A stretch of DNA of 64,000 bases from an uncultured Oscillospiraceae bacterium (GTDB lineage: Bacteria; Bacillota; Clostridia; Oscillospirales; Oscillospiraceae): NCBI GenBank assembly GCA_934552825.1, contig CAKTEQ010000002.1, positions 323,127-387,126 of the forward strand. Direction: 5' to 3'. Of this stretch, positions 54,907-64,000 are shown one piece after another. Each line of letters opens with the position of its first letter. Within the stretch, counting starts at the first letter, position 1. The translations under genes were made by a program, and so were the position numbers. The notes under the pieces are model-generated. The model was not told where the DNA came from. It searched no databases and saw only the letters and a list, made by a program, of their open reading frames with translations.

Positions 54907-55509
54907 TTACTTGGAGTAGAGCTCAACGATGAGCTGCTCATCAATCGGGAAGTCAATATCCTCGCGGACGGGCATCTTTACCACCGTGCCCTTAAGGGCA
55001 TTCTTATCGCGCTCCAGCCACTGAGGTGCGCTCACGATAGGTGCGTCCTCCCCTGTCAGCTTCTTGAAGGGTACGAGAGAGCGGCTTGCTTCCGCAACTT
55101 CGATGACCTGGCCGGGCTTTACCTGGTAGGAAGGAATGTTGACCTTCTTGCCATCCACTGTGAAGTGGGCGTGTGTCACCATCTGTCTTGCCTGGCGGCG
55201 TGTTGCCGCGAAGCCCAGACGGAACACAACGTTGTCCAGACGGCGCTCGCAGAGGGCAAGCAGATTGTCGCCGGTCTTGCCGGGCATGGCAACTGCCTTC
55301 TCATAGTAGGAACGGAACTGCTTCTCCAGCATGCCGTACACGAACTTTGCCTTCTGCTTCTCGTTGAGCTGAGTTGCGTACTCGCTCTTCTTCTTTCTCA
55401 TGTTTCCGCCGGGATTACGGTTTGTAGTCTTCTTGCTGTAACCCAGAACGGCGGGTGAAAGGTCAAGCGCCTTGCAGCGCTTAGCAATAGGCTGCATATT
55501 TTTTGCCAT
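54907..55509 (-). CDS. rpsD: 30S ribosomal protein S4
   Basis: S4 nucleates assembly of the 30S body and takes part in decoding fidelity. The 200-residue protein has the S4 domain (ERRLDNVVFRLGFAATRRQA) and the normal C-terminus. It lacks an N-terminal zinc knuckle. In clostridia rpsD lies between rpsK and rpoA as here; in Bacillus it is elsewhere and autoregulated. Confidence 0.97.
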   Translation of the reverse strand: MAKNMQPIAKRCKALDLSPAVLGYSKKTTNRNPGGNMRKKKSEYATQLNEKQKAKFVYGMLEKQFRSYYEKAVAMPGKTGDNLLALCERRLDNVVFRLGFAATRRQARQMVTHAHFTVDGKKVNIPSYQVKPGQVIEVAEASRSLVPFKKLTGEDAPIVSAPQWLERDKNALKGTVVKMPVREDIDFPIDEQLIVELYSK

Positions 55510-55533
55510 AATACTTTTCCTCCTTCTTCCCGA

Positions 55534-55935
55534 TCAAACGCGTCTTCTCTTGGGAGGACGGCAACCGTTGTGCGGAATGGGTGTCACGTCTTTGATCATT
55601 GTGACCTCAAGACCTGCCGCCTGCAGAGCGCGGATAGCTGCTTCTCTGCCGGAACCGGGACCCTTGACGTAAACTTCAACAGTCTTAAGACCGTGCTCCA
55701 TAGCAGCCTTGGCTGCTGTCTCAGCAGCTGTCTGAGCTGCGAAGGGAGTGGACTTCTTGGAACCGCGGAAACCCAGGCCGCCGGAGGATGCCCATGAAAG
55801 GGCGTTTCCGTTCAGGTCGGTGATTGTTACCATGGTGTTGTTGAAGGAAGAGCGGATATGTGCCGCGCCCTTTTCAATGTTCTTGCGCTCGCGGCGTCTC
55901 TTGATGACCTTTTTTCCCTTAGGATTTGCTGCCAT
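55534..55935 (-). CDS. rpsK: 30S ribosomal protein S11
   Basis: S11 helps form the mRNA exit channel with S7. The 133-residue product has the S11 signatures [20 protein letters not shown] and [17 protein letters not shown] at the end. It follows rpsM by 15 bases. Confidence 0.98.
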   Translation of the reverse strand: MAANPKGKKVIKRRRERKNIEKGAAHIRSSFNNTMVTITDLNGNALSWASSGGLGFRGSKKSTPFAAQTAAETAAKAAMEHGLKTVEVYVKGPGSGREAAIRALQAAGLEVTMIKDVTPIPHNGCRPPKRRRV

Positions 55936-55950
55936 TTCTCATATCCCCCT

Positions 55951-56319
55951 TTACTTCTTCTTGTTAGCAATGGTTCTCTTGGGACCCTTGCGTGTGCGTG
56001 CGTTCGTCTTGCTGCGCTGCCCTCTTACAGGCAGGCCGCGTCTGTGACGCATACCTCTGTAGCTGCCGATTTCTGTCAGTCTCTTGATGTCCATCGCCAC
56101 ATCACGGCGCAGGTCACCTTCGACCTTGTAGCTGCGATCAATGCACTCACGCAGAGCGGCTGCTTCGTCATCTGTCAGGTCCTTAACCCTTGTGTCGGGG
56201 TTAATGCCTGTTTCCTTAAGGATATCACTTGCGCTTTTTCTACCGATGCCGTAGATGTATGTGAGACCGATTTCGATTCTCTTATCCTTGGGCAGGTCAA
56301 CGCCGGCAATTCTTGCCAT
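55951..56319 (-). CDS. rpsM: 30S ribosomal protein S13
   Basis: S13 contacts P-site tRNA and the intersubunit bridge. The 122-residue product has the conserved [20 protein letters not shown] start, the [20 protein letters not shown] segment and a basic tail. It follows rpmJ by 36 bases. Confidence 0.98.
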   Translation of the reverse strand: MARIAGVDLPKDKRIEIGLTYIYGIGRKSASDILKETGINPDTRVKDLTDDEAAALRECIDRSYKVEGDLRRDVAMDIKRLTEIGSYRGMRHRRGLPVRGQRSKTNARTRKGPKRTIANKKK

Positions 56320-56355
56320 ATTTGTAAATCATTCCTTTCGTAAACGAATCTGGGT

Positions 56356-56469
56356 TTAGCCCTGTCTCTGCTTGTGCTTGGGATTCTCGCAGATAACCAT
56401 AACGCGACCCTTGCGCTTGATGATCTTGCACTTTTCGCACATGGGCTTAACTGATGGCCTTACTTTCAT
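56356..56469 (-). CDS. rpmJ: 50S ribosomal protein L36
   Basis: The 37-residue zinc-binding protein reads [20 protein letters not shown] and ends HKQRQG. It keeps the C-x2-C, C and H zinc ligands, so it is the zinc form. It lies between infA and rpsM, its standard place. Confidence 0.97.
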   Translation of the reverse strand: MKVRPSVKPMCEKCKIIKRKGRVMVICENPKHKQRQG

Positions 56470-56492
56470 TGGTAATACCTCCAATTTACTGC

Positions 56493-56711
56493 TTACTTGC
56501 TTCTCCAGGTGATTCTGCCTCTTGTCAGGTCGTAAGGAGACATCTGTACCGTCACCTTGTCCCCGGGCAGGATCCTTATGAAATTCATCCGGAGCTTGCC
56601 GGATATATGCGCCAGGATAGTATGACCGTTGCCGATATCTACCTGGAACATTGTGTTAGGCAACGCCTCTACTACGGTGCCTTCAAGCTCGATTACATCG
56701 TCTTTTGCCAA
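56493..56711 (-). CDS. infA: Translation initiation factor IF-1
   Basis: The 72-residue OB-fold protein occupies the A site during initiation. The sequence [20 protein letters not shown] is typical. The start codon is TTG, with GGAGG 10 bases upstream, inside the end of the KOW gene region. Confidence 0.97.
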   Translation of the reverse strand: MAKDDVIELEGTVVEALPNTMFQVDIGNGHTILAHISGKLRMNFIRILPGDKVTVQMSPYDLTRGRITWRSK

Positions 56712-56714
56712 GGT

Positions 56715-57008
56715 TTAGTTACCTCCTCTTGGTAGTTGACCCTCGAACTCCTGCCTAAATGCCGCAAGAGCACGTCTAATCTCGCTGTCGAGAACCTTGT
56801 CGCCTGTTCTGATCTTTTCGGCGACTCGGGAATCGCTCTGCGATACGAACCGCAGATGCTTCAGCTTTTTGCGCTTCGGCTGCCCGAGGCGCCTCGCCTT
56901 ACCGTCCGCGATAAGGGCATATTCTCCGTCCAGTTCGACGGCGAAGAACAGCTTATCCTTATCGCGTCCGGCTGTTGAAACAACAATGCTTGATCTGGTT
57001 ATTCCCAT
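56715..57008 (-). CDS. KOW domain RNA-binding protein (L14e-like)
   Basis: The 97-residue product begins with a KOW-type strand pattern (SIVVSTAGRDKDKLFFAVEL, then LIADGKARRLGQPKRKKLKH). Genes of this kind commonly lie between map and infA in clostridia and are described as ribosomal L14e/L6e/L27e-like; their role is not settled. Its ATG follows GGAGAG, 1 base past the map stop. Confidence 0.8.
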   Translation of the reverse strand: MGITRSSIVVSTAGRDKDKLFFAVELDGEYALIADGKARRLGQPKRKKLKHLRFVSQSDSRVAEKIRTGDKVLDSEIRRALAAFRQEFEGQLPRGGN

Positions 57009-57009
57009 A

Positions 57010-57783
57010 TCAGAACTCTCCGACAGTTGTCAGTATCTCAGGCTCGCCGTTTGTTATCAGCACAGTGTTCTCGTAGTGTGCCGAGAGCTTGCCGTCCAGT
57101 GTCTTTACAGTCCAGCCGTCCGGCATTACCTTAACTTCGTATGTGCCCTGGTTGATCATCGGCTCGATGGCGATGGTCATACCGGCTACCAGGCGGGGAT
57201 TTGTCCTCCCTGCCGCCAGCGACCGGGGCGCTACGTAGTTTGGTACCTCGGGGTCCTCGTGGAGATTTGTGCCCACGCCGTGACCGACGTAGTCCCGCAC
57301 GATGCCGTAGCCGAAGCTCTCTGCGTAGGTCTGGATTGCCCTGGAGATATCCGAAATACGGAAACCCGGTTTTGCAAACTTGAGGCCCTCGAAGAAGCTC
57401 TGTTTTGTGACTTCGATGAGTTTGAGCGCCTCGTCGTTTGCGTTCCCTGCAACAAATGTCGCAGCGCAGTCTCCGTGGAACCCGTCGATGTAAGCACCGA
57501 CGTCCACACTGACGATGTCGCCGTCCCTGATCACCCGCCCGTCGGGTATGCCGTGGATAACGACGTCGTTCACCGAAATGCACGCGCTACCGGGATAGCC
57601 CGCATAGCCCAGGAACGAAGGCTTTGCACCCTGCCCTTCGATGAATTTTCTGACTGCTTTATCGATCTCCTTGGTTGTTACGCCGGGGGCTACCATTTCC
57701 CCTGCCAAAGCACGGGCTGCCGCGGTAATTTTACCCGCCCGGCGCATCAGGTCGATTTCATGGGGTGATTTGATTTGGATCAT
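57010..57783 (-). CDS. map: Methionine aminopeptidase, type I
   Basis: It removes the initiator Met from new proteins. The 257-residue enzyme has the substrate-binding and metal-ligand segments of type I Map: VIHGIPD, SVDVGAYIDGFHGDCAATF (Asp ligands), YVGHGVGTNLHEDP (His ligand) and the final Glu ligands near AIEPMI. It follows adk by 3 bases. Confidence 0.97.
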   Translation of the reverse strand: MIQIKSPHEIDLMRRAGKITAAARALAGEMVAPGVTTKEIDKAVRKFIEGQGAKPSFLGYAGYPGSACISVNDVVIHGIPDGRVIRDGDIVSVDVGAYIDGFHGDCAATFVAGNANDEALKLIEVTKQSFFEGLKFAKPGFRISDISRAIQTYAESFGYGIVRDYVGHGVGTNLHEDPEVPNYVAPRSLAAGRTNPRLVAGMTIAIEPMINQGTYEVKVMPDGWTVKTLDGKLSAHYENTVLITNGEPEILTTVGEF

Positions 57784-57786
57784 AAA

Positions 57787-58422
57787 TTACTCCAAACCGA
57801 GAGCCTCGGCCACCAGGCGCATTGTATCTGCGACCTTTTCCTGGCTCTGAACCAGCTTGAGCTTGCCGCGCTCAGCGTAGAAAGCCTTCAGCGGTTCTGT
57901 ACTGTCGTGGTATACCACAAGACGTTCTCTGACTGTTTCGGGAGCGTCGTCCTTGCGCTGAGTAAGCTCGGAGCCGCAGTTATCGCAGACGCCTTCCTTC
58001 TTGGAAGGATTATCCTTGATGTGGAAGCTTGCTCCGCAGGCGGGGCAAGTGCGGCGGCCTGTCATTCTGGACATTATCTCATCGTCGGATATCTCCAGAG
58101 AGATGATGTTGTCGAACTCGATGCCGGCCTTCTCCAGTGCTTCCGCCTGGACTATCGTGCGGGGCATACCGTCGAGGATGAAGCCGTTTTTGCAGTCATC
58201 CTGTGCGATGCGCTCGTCAACCAGACCGATGATGACATCGTCGGGCACGAGCTTGCCCGCGTCCATGTACTCCTTGGCCTTGAGACCGATAGGTGTACCA
58301 TTCTTAACTGCTTCTCTCAGAATATTGCCGGTGGAAATCGTGGGGATTCCCAGTCTCGCGCTGACTGCGTCAGCCTGAGTGCCCTTGCCGGCTCCAGGAG
58401 CGCCTAAAAACATAAGTTTCAT
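57787..58422 (-). CDS. adk: Adenylate kinase, zinc LID type
   Basis: Adk interconverts ATP, ADP and AMP. The 211-residue enzyme has the P-loop GAPGAGKGT (8-16), the AMP-binding segment STGNILREAV and a LID domain with four zinc-binding Cys (CPAC and CDNC), as usual for Gram-positive long-form Adk. It lies between secY and map. Confidence 0.97.
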   Translation of the reverse strand: MKLMFLGAPGAGKGTQADAVSARLGIPTISTGNILREAVKNGTPIGLKAKEYMDAGKLVPDDVIIGLVDERIAQDDCKNGFILDGMPRTIVQAEALEKAGIEFDNIISLEISDDEIMSRMTGRRTCPACGASFHIKDNPSKKEGVCDNCGSELTQRKDDAPETVRERLVVYHDSTEPLKAFYAERGKLKLVQSQEKVADTMRLVAEALGLE

Positions 58423-58437
58423 ACGATTACCTCTTTC

Positions 58438-59721
58438 TTATTCGAGGAAGCCCTTGTAGTTGCGCATGACCATCTGCGCTTCCATCTGCTGCACCGTCTC
58501 AAGAGCAACACCAACAACGATGATGATGGATGTGCCGCCCAGGCTCAGAGTTGTAAGGCCTGTAATTCTTGTGACGATAATGGGGATGACCGCCAGGATA
58601 CCCAGGTAAAGTGCGCCGAAGAGTGTGATCTTGTTGAGCACCTTGTGGATGAAATCCGATGTGGGTCTGCCGGGACGGAAGCCGGGGATGAACCCGCCGT
58701 TCTTCTTGAGATTGTTGGAGATCTCAATGGGGTTGAACTGGATGGTCGCGTAGAAATAGCTGAACGCGATTATCAGCAGGAAGTAGAGCACCATGTACAC
58801 CACGGAAGTCGTGTCAAACACCTTCAGGAACTTATACCAGAAGGTACCCTCGCTGGGGTTGCACAGCGCCGCGATAGTAGCGGGGAGAGATGCGATAGTC
58901 TGAGCGAAGATGATGGGCATGACGCCGGAGAGGTTCACCTTGATAGGCAGGTGAGTGCTCTGGCCGCCGTACATCTTTCTGCCGACGACTCTCTTTGCGT
59001 ACTGCACGGGGATTCTGCGCTCGGCATTTGTGATGAACACGATGAACACGATGATAGCAAGAGCGGCAAGAATGATTGCGATAAGGCCGATAACGCTGAT
59101 ATAGCCGGCCTTCATGCCGCTGATGATGCTTGTGAGTTCAGCAGGACCTCTTGCGATGATGCCGGCGAACAGGATCATGGAGATACCGTTGCCGATACCG
59201 AACTCGGAAATCTGCTCACCCAGCCACATGATGAGAGCCGCGCCTGCCATGAACGTCATGATAATGACGACAGCGGGCCACACGCCTGTCTCAGTGATGA
59301 TGCCCATGCTGTTCTTCATCAGCATATAGTAGCCGAAGCCCTGGAGCAGGCCGATGATAACGGTCGCATAGCGGGTGATGGACATGATCTTCTTGCGGCC
59401 TTCCTCACCGCCCTCCTTACTCAGCCTCTCCAGTGCGGGGATGGCTATAGTAAGGAGCTGGATGATAATGGACGCGTTGATGTAGGGCTGGATGGACAGG
59501 GCAAAGATGGTACACTTGGAAAATGCGTTGCCGGACATGACGTTGTACAGTCCGAGAACAGTGTTGCCCAGCGTATCAAGATACGTTCCCAGTACTTCTG
59601 TGTTAACAAAAGGCACGGGTACTGCGTTGCCCAGACGGAAAATAAGAAGTACGAAAAGGGTAAAGAGTATCTTCTTACGCAACTCGGGTATTTTCCACGC
59701 ATTGCGCATAGTGTTTACCAC
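58438..59721 (-). CDS. secY: Protein translocase subunit SecY
   Basis: SecY is the core of the Sec export channel. The 427-residue product has ten membrane segments; RKKILFTLFVLLIFRLGNAV opens the first, and KKNGGFIPGFRPGRPTSDFI marks the C5 loop contacting SecA and ribosome. The start is a GTG directly abutting the rplO stop and preceded by GAGGTG; the ATG four codons later is too far from a site. Confidence 0.97.
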   Translation of the reverse strand: MVNTMRNAWKIPELRKKILFTLFVLLIFRLGNAVPVPFVNTEVLGTYLDTLGNTVLGLYNVMSGNAFSKCTIFALSIQPYINASIIIQLLTIAIPALERLSKEGGEEGRKKIMSITRYATVIIGLLQGFGYYMLMKNSMGIITETGVWPAVVIIMTFMAGAALIMWLGEQISEFGIGNGISMILFAGIIARGPAELTSIISGMKAGYISVIGLIAIILAALAIIVFIVFITNAERRIPVQYAKRVVGRKMYGGQSTHLPIKVNLSGVMPIIFAQTIASLPATIAALCNPSEGTFWYKFLKVFDTTSVVYMVLYFLLIIAFSYFYATIQFNPIEISNNLKKNGGFIPGFRPGRPTSDFIHKVLNKITLFGALYLGILAVIPIIVTRITGLTTLSLGGTSIIIVVGVALETVQQMEAQMVMRNYKGFLE

Positions 59722-60162
59722 TTATACCACCTCTACCTTCCCGCCAGCTGCCTCGATTTTTTCCTTGGCGCTTGCAGAAACTGCATTAACCTTAACTGTG
59801 AGTTTCTTGGTGAGGCTGCCGTTGCCAAGAACCTTTACGCCGTACTGGCACTTGGAGAGGATGCCCTTGTCGAGCAGCTCCTGAGCTGTTACGACAGCAC
59901 CGTCCTCAAACTTGTTGAGAGCTGAGAGATTGACGATCTCCAGGGGCTCAGCAAAGATATTGTTGAAGCCTCTCTTGGGGACACGTCTTGCAAGAGGCAT
60001 CTGGCCGCCTTCAAAGCCGACTCTGACACCGCCGCCGGAACGGGCCTTCTGACCCTTGTGACCGCGGCCGCCTGTCTTGCCGTTGCCTGTGCCGATACCG
60101 CGGCCCTTGCGCTTGCCTTCCTTTACGGAACCGGCTACGGGAGCGAGTTCATGCAAATTCAT
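59722..60162 (-). CDS. rplO: 50S ribosomal protein L15
   Basis: The 146-residue protein has the Gly/Arg/Lys-rich N-terminal extension of L15 ([20 protein letters not shown]) that reaches into 23S rRNA, and a globular C-terminal part. It is followed without gap by secY and preceded by rpmD. Confidence 0.98.
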   Translation of the reverse strand: MNLHELAPVAGSVKEGKRKGRGIGTGNGKTGGRGHKGQKARSGGGVRVGFEGGQMPLARRVPKRGFNNIFAEPLEIVNLSALNKFEDGAVVTAQELLDKGILSKCQYGVKVLGNGSLTKKLTVKVNAVSASAKEKIEAAGGKVEVV

Positions 60163-60176
60163 TGACCTGCACCTCC

Positions 60177-60356
60177 TTATTCTTCGGTAACCTGCAGCAG
60201 ATAACCGATCTGTGCGATCTTGCCGCGGGTCTGAGCGTTGTCGGGCTGGATTGTCTCGTCGGAGATCTTTCTCAGACCGAGAGAGTTGGCAGTAGCAATG
60301 TGCTTTTCATGTCTGCCATTGAGGCTCTTTACGAGCTTTATCTTCAGATTAGCCAT
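60177..60356 (-). CDS. rpmD: 50S ribosomal protein L30
   Basis: The 59-residue product starts [19 protein letters not shown] and ends LLQVTEE, a normal L30 of bacterial length. It lies 14 bases ahead of rplO and 13 bases after rpsE. Confidence 0.97.
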   Translation of the reverse strand: MANLKIKLVKSLNGRHEKHIATANSLGLRKISDETIQPDNAQTRGKIAQIGYLLQVTEE

Positions 60357-60369
60357 TGTACAGCCTCCC

Positions 60370-60870
60370 TTAACCTATAATTTCCTGGACGCTCTTGCCT
60401 CTGATGCGAGCGACCTCTTCGGGACCTCTCAGAGCCTTGAGACCAGCCATTGTCGCCGCAACAACGTTCTGGGGGTTGTTGGAGCGCAGGCACTTTGTTC
60501 TGATGTCACGGATGCCGACTGCTTCGACTACCGCACGGACAGGCCCGCCGGCGATAACGCCGGTACCGGGAGCTGCGGGCTTCATGAGCACGCGGCCTGC
60601 GCCGAACTCGCCTGTGATCTCGTGGGGGATAGTTGTGCCGTCCATTGTGATCTTTGTGAGATTCTTCTTTGCATCCTCGATACCCTTGCGGATAGCTTCG
60701 GAAACTTCGGCTGCTTTGCCGAGGCCATAGCCGACCGTTCCCTTACCGTCGCCCACGACTACAAGTGCGGAGAACTTCATGATACGTCCGCCCTTGACCG
60801 TCTTGGAGACGCGGTTCAGAGAAACGACCTTTTCAATGTATTCACTGGGATTCTGTTCAAATTTTGCCAT
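60370..60870 (-). CDS. rpsE: 30S ribosomal protein S5
   Basis: S5 lines the mRNA entry and affects accuracy. The 166-residue protein has the double-stranded RNA-binding N-terminal domain ([20 protein letters not shown]) and [12 protein letters not shown]. It is in the usual spc order. Confidence 0.98.
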   Translation of the reverse strand: MAKFEQNPSEYIEKVVSLNRVSKTVKGGRIMKFSALVVVGDGKGTVGYGLGKAAEVSEAIRKGIEDAKKNLTKITMDGTTIPHEITGEFGAGRVLMKPAAPGTGVIAGGPVRAVVEAVGIRDIRTKCLRSNNPQNVVAATMAGLKALRGPEEVARIRGKSVQEIIG

Positions 60871-60887
60871 TGTCTTTTCTCCTCCCC

Positions 60888-61247
60888 TTAAAAGTTCAGG
60901 CCGCCCTCACGGGCACCTTCTGCCAGAGCCTTGACACGGCCCTGATATACGTAACCGCCGCGGTCGAAAACAACGTTCTCGATGCCCGCTGCCTTCGCGC
61001 GCTCTGCCACGAGCTTGCCGACTTCCTTGGCAGCTGTGCAGTTGCCGCCGTACATGTCGATAGCCTTGTCCAGAGAGCTTGCGGATGCCAGCGTGACGCC
61101 GTTGACGTCATCGATGACCTGAGCGTAGATATTCGCTGCGCTTCTGAATACGTTCAGACGGGGTGTTTCGGGCGTGCCGGAAATCTTAGCACGAACCCTC
61201 TTATGGCGCTTAAGGCGCTGAGCGTTTGTATTAGGTCTGTTTATCAT
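60888..61247 (-). CDS. rplR: 50S ribosomal protein L18
   Basis: L18 binds 5S rRNA. The 119-residue product has [20 protein letters not shown] and the final [17 protein letters not shown]. It lies 17 bases ahead of rpsE. Confidence 0.98.
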   Translation of the reverse strand: MINRPNTNAQRLKRHKRVRAKISGTPETPRLNVFRSAANIYAQVIDDVNGVTLASASSLDKAIDMYGGNCTAAKEVGKLVAERAKAAGIENVVFDRGGYVYQGRVKALAEGAREGGLNF

Positions 61248-61263
61248 TTAGGCACACCTCCTT

Positions 61264-61803
61264 TTATTTAGCACCGGTCTTGCCTTCTTTGCGGCGGATA
61301 ACTTCGTCAGAGTACTTGATACCCTTGCCCTTGTAAGGCTCGGGAGGACGCTTCTCTCTGAGCTCCGCTGCAAACTGGCCGACCTTCTGCTTGTCAGGAC
61401 CGCTTACAACCACCTTGTTGGGAGTGGGGCACTCGATTGTGATGCCTTCGATCTCCTCAACTGTTACGGGGTGGGAGTAACCGATGTTCAGTACGAGCTT
61501 TGTGCCTTCCTTTGTCGCTCTGTAACCGACGCCGTTCACGTCCAGCTCCTTCTTGAAGCCCTTATCGACACCTTCCACCATGTTGGCGACCAGTGTACGT
61601 GTCAGACCGTGGAGGGAGCGGTGCTCCTTATCGTCGGTGGGGCGCTTTACTGTGATGACGTTGCCTTCCGTCTCGATGATCATATCGGGGTGAAGAGTAC
61701 GTGTGAGGGTACCCTTGGGGCCCTTTGTTGTTATTGTGTTGCCGTCCAGCTTGACTTCAACGCCAGCGGGTACTGTGATCGGCATTCTGCCTATTCTTGA
61801 CAT
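61264..61803 (-). CDS. rplF: 50S ribosomal protein L6
   Basis: The 179-residue protein has two L6 domains and the conserved C-terminus [20 protein letters not shown] near the sarcin-ricin loop. It is in the usual spc order between rpsH and rplR. Confidence 0.98.
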   Translation of the reverse strand: MSRIGRMPITVPAGVEVKLDGNTITTKGPKGTLTRTLHPDMIIETEGNVITVKRPTDDKEHRSLHGLTRTLVANMVEGVDKGFKKELDVNGVGYRATKEGTKLVLNIGYSHPVTVEEIEGITIECPTPNKVVVSGPDKQKVGQFAAELREKRPPEPYKGKGIKYSDEVIRRKEGKTGAK

Positions 61804-61817
61804 ATTCCTGTACCCCC

Positions 61818-62216
61818 TTACCAGACGAATGCAAGGACTTCGCCGCCGACATGGAGAGCTCTTGCCTTCTTGTCAGTCATGATGCCCTTGGATGTGGAAA
61901 TGATTGCGATGCCGAGTCCCTTGAGAACGCTGGGCAGCTCGTCGGAACCTGCATAAATGCGCAAACCGGGCTTGGAAATTCTGCGCAGGCCTGTGATGAC
62001 CTTTTCCTTGCCCTCGTTGTACTTCAGGGTGATGCGGATGATACCCTGAGTGCCGTCGTCGATGATCTGGAAGCTCTTGATGTAGCCTTCCTCCAGCAGG
62101 ATCTCAGCGATGGCCTTCTTCATTTTTGAATTGGGTACGTCAACTGTCTCGTGCTTTGCTGAGTTAGCGTTACGGATTCTCGTAAGCATATCAGCTACGG
62201 GGTCTGTGATGTGCAT
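61818..62216 (-). CDS. rpsH: 30S ribosomal protein S8
   Basis: S8 binds helix 21 of 16S rRNA and in E. coli also represses the spc operon. The 132-residue product has the start [20 protein letters not shown] and the ending [10 protein letters not shown] 200-base spacer separates it from rpsN, unusual inside this operon; the ATG has AGGAGG upstream. Confidence 0.98.
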   Translation of the reverse strand: MHITDPVADMLTRIRNANSAKHETVDVPNSKMKKAIAEILLEEGYIKSFQIIDDGTQGIIRITLKYNEGKEKVITGLRRISKPGLRIYAGSDELPSVLKGLGIAIISTSKGIMTDKKARALHVGGEVLAFVW

Positions 62217-62227
62217 TTAATTTACCT

Positions 62228-62400
62228 CCTGTTTAGAGTTACAGGCTTTCGCCTGTTCAGGCGGCGAGGTATCAAAGCCAATAGCCCTTACCGGGCGATT
62301 GCCGATGACCTTTCGCCATCCTTTTTTCAAAACGTCACAGGCGCCGGTCATTGCCCCGCGGGCGGAGCAATGCTCCGGTCAGCTGCGAACACTATTGATG
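62228..62400 (-). promoter_or_regulatory. Structured spacer between rpsN and rpsH, possible S8 leader
   Basis: Read on the minus strand this non-coding stretch has several hairpins: GGAGC-ATT-GCTCC, a GCCC-GGTAA-GGGC stem, and ACAGGC-GAAA-GCCTGT with a GNRA tetraloop just ahead of the rpsH ribosome binding site. Neighbouring gaps in the operon are mostly 10-40 bases. It may be an autoregulatory leader or processing site; no known element was recognised. Confidence 0.4.
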
Positions 62401-62416
62401 ATTTCTTACGGTCTGA

Positions 62417-62602
62417 TTACCAGGATGCCTTGCGCACGCCGGGGATCTGACCCTTGTAAGCCAGTTCTCTGAAGCAGATACGGCAAACGCCATAGTTGCG
62501 CAGGTATGCGTGAGGTCTGCCGCAGATCTTGCATCTGTTGTACTGTCTTGTGGAGAACTTAGCAGGCTTCTGCTGCTTCAAAATCATTGCTTTTTTAGCC
62601 AT
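62417..62602 (-). CDS. rpsN: 30S ribosomal protein S14, zinc type
   Basis: The 61-residue type Z S14 has the zinc ligands Cys-x2-Cys and Cys-x2-Cys (CKICG and CRICF) and the usual C-terminal [11 protein letters not shown]. It lies 20 bases after rplE. Confidence 0.97.
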   Translation of the reverse strand: MAKKAMILKQQKPAKFSTRQYNRCKICGRPHAYLRNYGVCRICFRELAYKGQIPGVRKASW

Positions 62603-62622
62603 TTGCTTTTCTTCCTCCCTAA

Positions 62623-63162
62623 TTAGCTGCGGACAAAGGGTGCGCCCAGCAGGCTGAGCAGCTCTCTCGCCTCTTCGTCTGTCTTAGCTGTGGTGCAGAT
62701 AACGATATCCATACCACGGATCTTGTCGATCTTGTCATACTCGATCTCGGGGAAGATAAGCTGTTCCTTGATGCCGATGGCATAGTTGCCTCTGCCGTCG
62801 AAGGAGTCAGCGGAGATGCCGCGGAAGTCGCGCACGCGGGGAAGTGCAACGTAGAAGAATCTCTCCAGGAACTCCCACATCTTGTCGGAGCGGAGTGTTA
62901 CCTTCACGCCGATGGGCATGCCCTCTCTAACCTTGAAGTTAGCGACGGACTTTCTTGCCTTTGTGATAACTGCCTTCTGGCCTGTGATAGTTGTGATATC
63001 GTTCACAACAGCGTCCAGGACCTTGGGGTTATCTCTTGCTTCGCTTACGCCCACGTTGATGACGATCTTCTCCAGCTTGGGGATCTCCATAACGCTCTTG
63101 TACTCGAACTTCTTCATCAGAGCAGGAGCAACTTCCTGCTTATAAATTTCCTTCATTCTCAT
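62623..63162 (-). CDS. rplE: 50S ribosomal protein L5
   Basis: L5 binds 5S rRNA and contacts P-site tRNA. The 179-residue protein has [19 protein letters not shown] and the end [20 protein letters not shown]. The ATG follows GGGGGAG, 17 bases after rplX. Confidence 0.98.
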   Translation of the reverse strand: MRMKEIYKQEVAPALMKKFEYKSVMEIPKLEKIVINVGVSEARDNPKVLDAVVNDITTITGQKAVITKARKSVANFKVREGMPIGVKVTLRSDKMWEFLERFFYVALPRVRDFRGISADSFDGRGNYAIGIKEQLIFPEIEYDKIDKIRGMDIVICTTAKTDEEARELLSLLGAPFVRS

Positions 63163-63179
63163 TTAGTCTGCTCCCCCTC

Positions 63180-63497
63180 TCAGATGGTCTCGCCGCACTT
63201 CTTGCAGACTCTGGCTCTTGTACCGTCTGCCTGGAGCTTTACGGCTTCACGGGTGGGCTTGCCGCACTTGGGGCAAACTCTCATGACCTTGCAGGCGTAG
63301 ATGGGAGCTTCCTTCTTGATGATGCCGCCCTCTTCGCCCTGCTTTCTGGGCTTTGTATGTCTCTGGACGAAGTTGATGCCCTCGACCACGACCTTGCCTG
63401 CCTTGGGCTGTGTAGAGAGAACCTTGCCCTGCTTGCCCTTGTCCTTGCCGGACAGAACGACGACTGTATCGTTCTTTTTAATGTTCAAACTGTTCAT
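63180..63497 (-). CDS. rplX: 50S ribosomal protein L24
   Basis: L24 is an early assembly protein with a KOW motif ([20 protein letters not shown]). The 105-residue protein also has a C-terminal zinc ribbon (CPKCGK and CKKCGE), common in clostridial L24. The ATG at 63497 has GGAGG 8 bases upstream; an ATG further upstream would overlap that site. Confidence 0.97.
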   Translation of the reverse strand: MNSLNIKKNDTVVVLSGKDKGKQGKVLSTQPKAGKVVVEGINFVQRHTKPRKQGEEGGIIKKEAPIYACKVMRVCPKCGKPTREAVKLQADGTRARVCKKCGETI

Positions 63498-63511
63498 TCT
63501 GGTTCCCTCCA

Positions 63512-63880
63512 TCAAATAACTTCAGGTGCCAGGGAGAGGATCTTCATGTAATCGCTGTCACGAAGCTCTCTTGCCACGGGCCCAAAGATACGGGTGCCTC
63601 TGGGATTCTTGTCATCCTTGATGAGCACTGCCGCGTTCTCGTCGAAACGGACGTATGTGCCGTCTGCGCGGCGCACGCCCTTCGCGCTGCGGACGATAAC
63701 TGCCTTTACGACCTCGCCCTTCTTAACTGTACCGCCGGGAGCTGCCTTGCGCACGGAAGCCACGATAACATCGCCGATGTTGCCGAACTTGCGCTTGGAG
63801 CCGCCCAGGACGCGGATGCACTTGATTTCTTTGGCGCCGGTATTGTCGGCCACCTTCAGATAAGATTCCTGCTGTATCAT
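63512..63880 (-). CDS. rplN: 50S ribosomal protein L14
   Basis: L14 lies at the intersubunit face. The 122-residue product starts [20 protein letters not shown] and has [15 protein letters not shown] near its end. It follows rpsQ by 12 bases. Confidence 0.98.
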   Translation of the reverse strand: MIQQESYLKVADNTGAKEIKCIRVLGGSKRKFGNIGDVIVASVRKAAPGGTVKKGEVVKAVIVRSAKGVRRADGTYVRFDENAAVLIKDDKNPRGTRIFGPVARELRDSDYMKILSLAPEVI

Positions 63881-63892
63881 TGGTCAGCCTCC

Positions 63893-64000
63893 TTACTTTG
63901 CCTTCTCTATGATTTCCACGACGCGCCATCTCTTGTCCTTGGACAGAGGACGGGTCTCCATCACGCGAACAATATCGCCGATGCCGCATTCGTTGTTTTC
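63893..64000 (-). CDS. rpsQ: 30S ribosomal protein S17, C-terminal part
   Basis: The last 35 codons of S17 are visible, ending [20 protein letters not shown] and Ala-Lys before TAA; the rest lies beyond the right edge. The gene order (rpsQ-rplN-rplX) shows that the S10 operon continues outside the window. Confidence 0.95.
   Translation of the reverse strand, partial: ENNECGIGDIVRVMETRPLSKDKRWRVVEIIEKAK

Overview
The window comes from a GC-rich, low-density-intergenic Firmicute, most likely an anaerobic gut-type clostridium of the Oscillospiraceae/Oscillospirales kind. The evidence is the Clostridia-style S10/spc/alpha ribosomal block with a KOW protein between map and infA, the sporulation gene spoIIR, an S-layer-homology secreted protein, ATG/GTG/TTG starts behind GGAGG ribosome binding sites, a T-box riboswitch, and oxygen-sensitive radical enzymology (glycyl radical enzyme homologue, activase, flavoprotein, ferredoxin). 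Nearly all genes lie on the minus strand. No rRNA, tRNA, CRISPR array, transposase or phage gene was seen.

Layout. 1-286: start of an SLH protein with a promoter and tandem hairpins in its leader. 287-1300: intergenic repeat mosaic. 1347-4207: clpE-like unfoldase and pgsA. 4208-4935: second repeat mosaic. 4938-11383: methyltransferase, ecfA1, (repeat island), ecfA2, ecfT, truA, DUF5711-like protein, CvpA protein. 11802-14594: five-gene cluster of a DUF2442-type protein, two acidic lipoproteins, a 37-residue protein and a small membrane protein. 14691-17171: MalT/LuxR-type STAND regulator. 17222-18290: third and largest repeat mosaic. 18387-21490: tryptophan-type ABC transporter under a T-box with a TGG specifier, plus a short Trp-codon leader peptide. 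21725-23501: metA and a pyridoxamine kinase. 23610-31285: a catabolic-looking locus with ferredoxin, AprA/fumarate-reductase-like flavoprotein, radical SAM activase, glycyl radical enzyme homologue, an orphan substrate-binding lipoprotein and a divergent LysR regulator. 31339-35428: macromolecular synthesis operon (dGTPase, dnaG, rpoD). 35624-40318: lysC with an ACT protein, an AI-2E/YtvI membrane protein, a GNAT acetyltransferase and a YigZ protein. 40311-43111: hflX, flavin reductase, rpmE and a zinc-ribbon membrane protein. 43170-49965: addA and addB. 50101-53440: MATE transporter, spoIIR, ispE and a DUF378 protein. 53517-64000: the alpha and spc ribosomal operons, from rplQ back to a partial rpsQ.

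How the parts work together. The ribosomal, secY, rpoA, infA, map and adk genes form the usual co-transcribed growth block. The ecf-truA block, which normally follows rplQ in Firmicutes, has moved about 43 kb away and its two ATPase genes are now split by a repeat island. The trp ABC operon appears to sense charged tRNA-Trp twice: once through the T-box and possibly again through a leader peptide with two Trp codons.

The most unusual locus is 23.6-31.3 kb. The glycyl radical enzyme homologue is full length and sits next to an intact activase, but the residue that should carry the glycyl radical is Thr764, and the active-site motif is Cys-Thr-Ser instead of Cys-x-Glu. If conserved in relatives, this would be a non-canonical member of the family with its own redox partner pair and uptake protein. 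The second system worth study is a 230-bp repeat that folds into two long hairpins. It is present twice without indels and lies inside a larger family of mosaic intergenic repeats.
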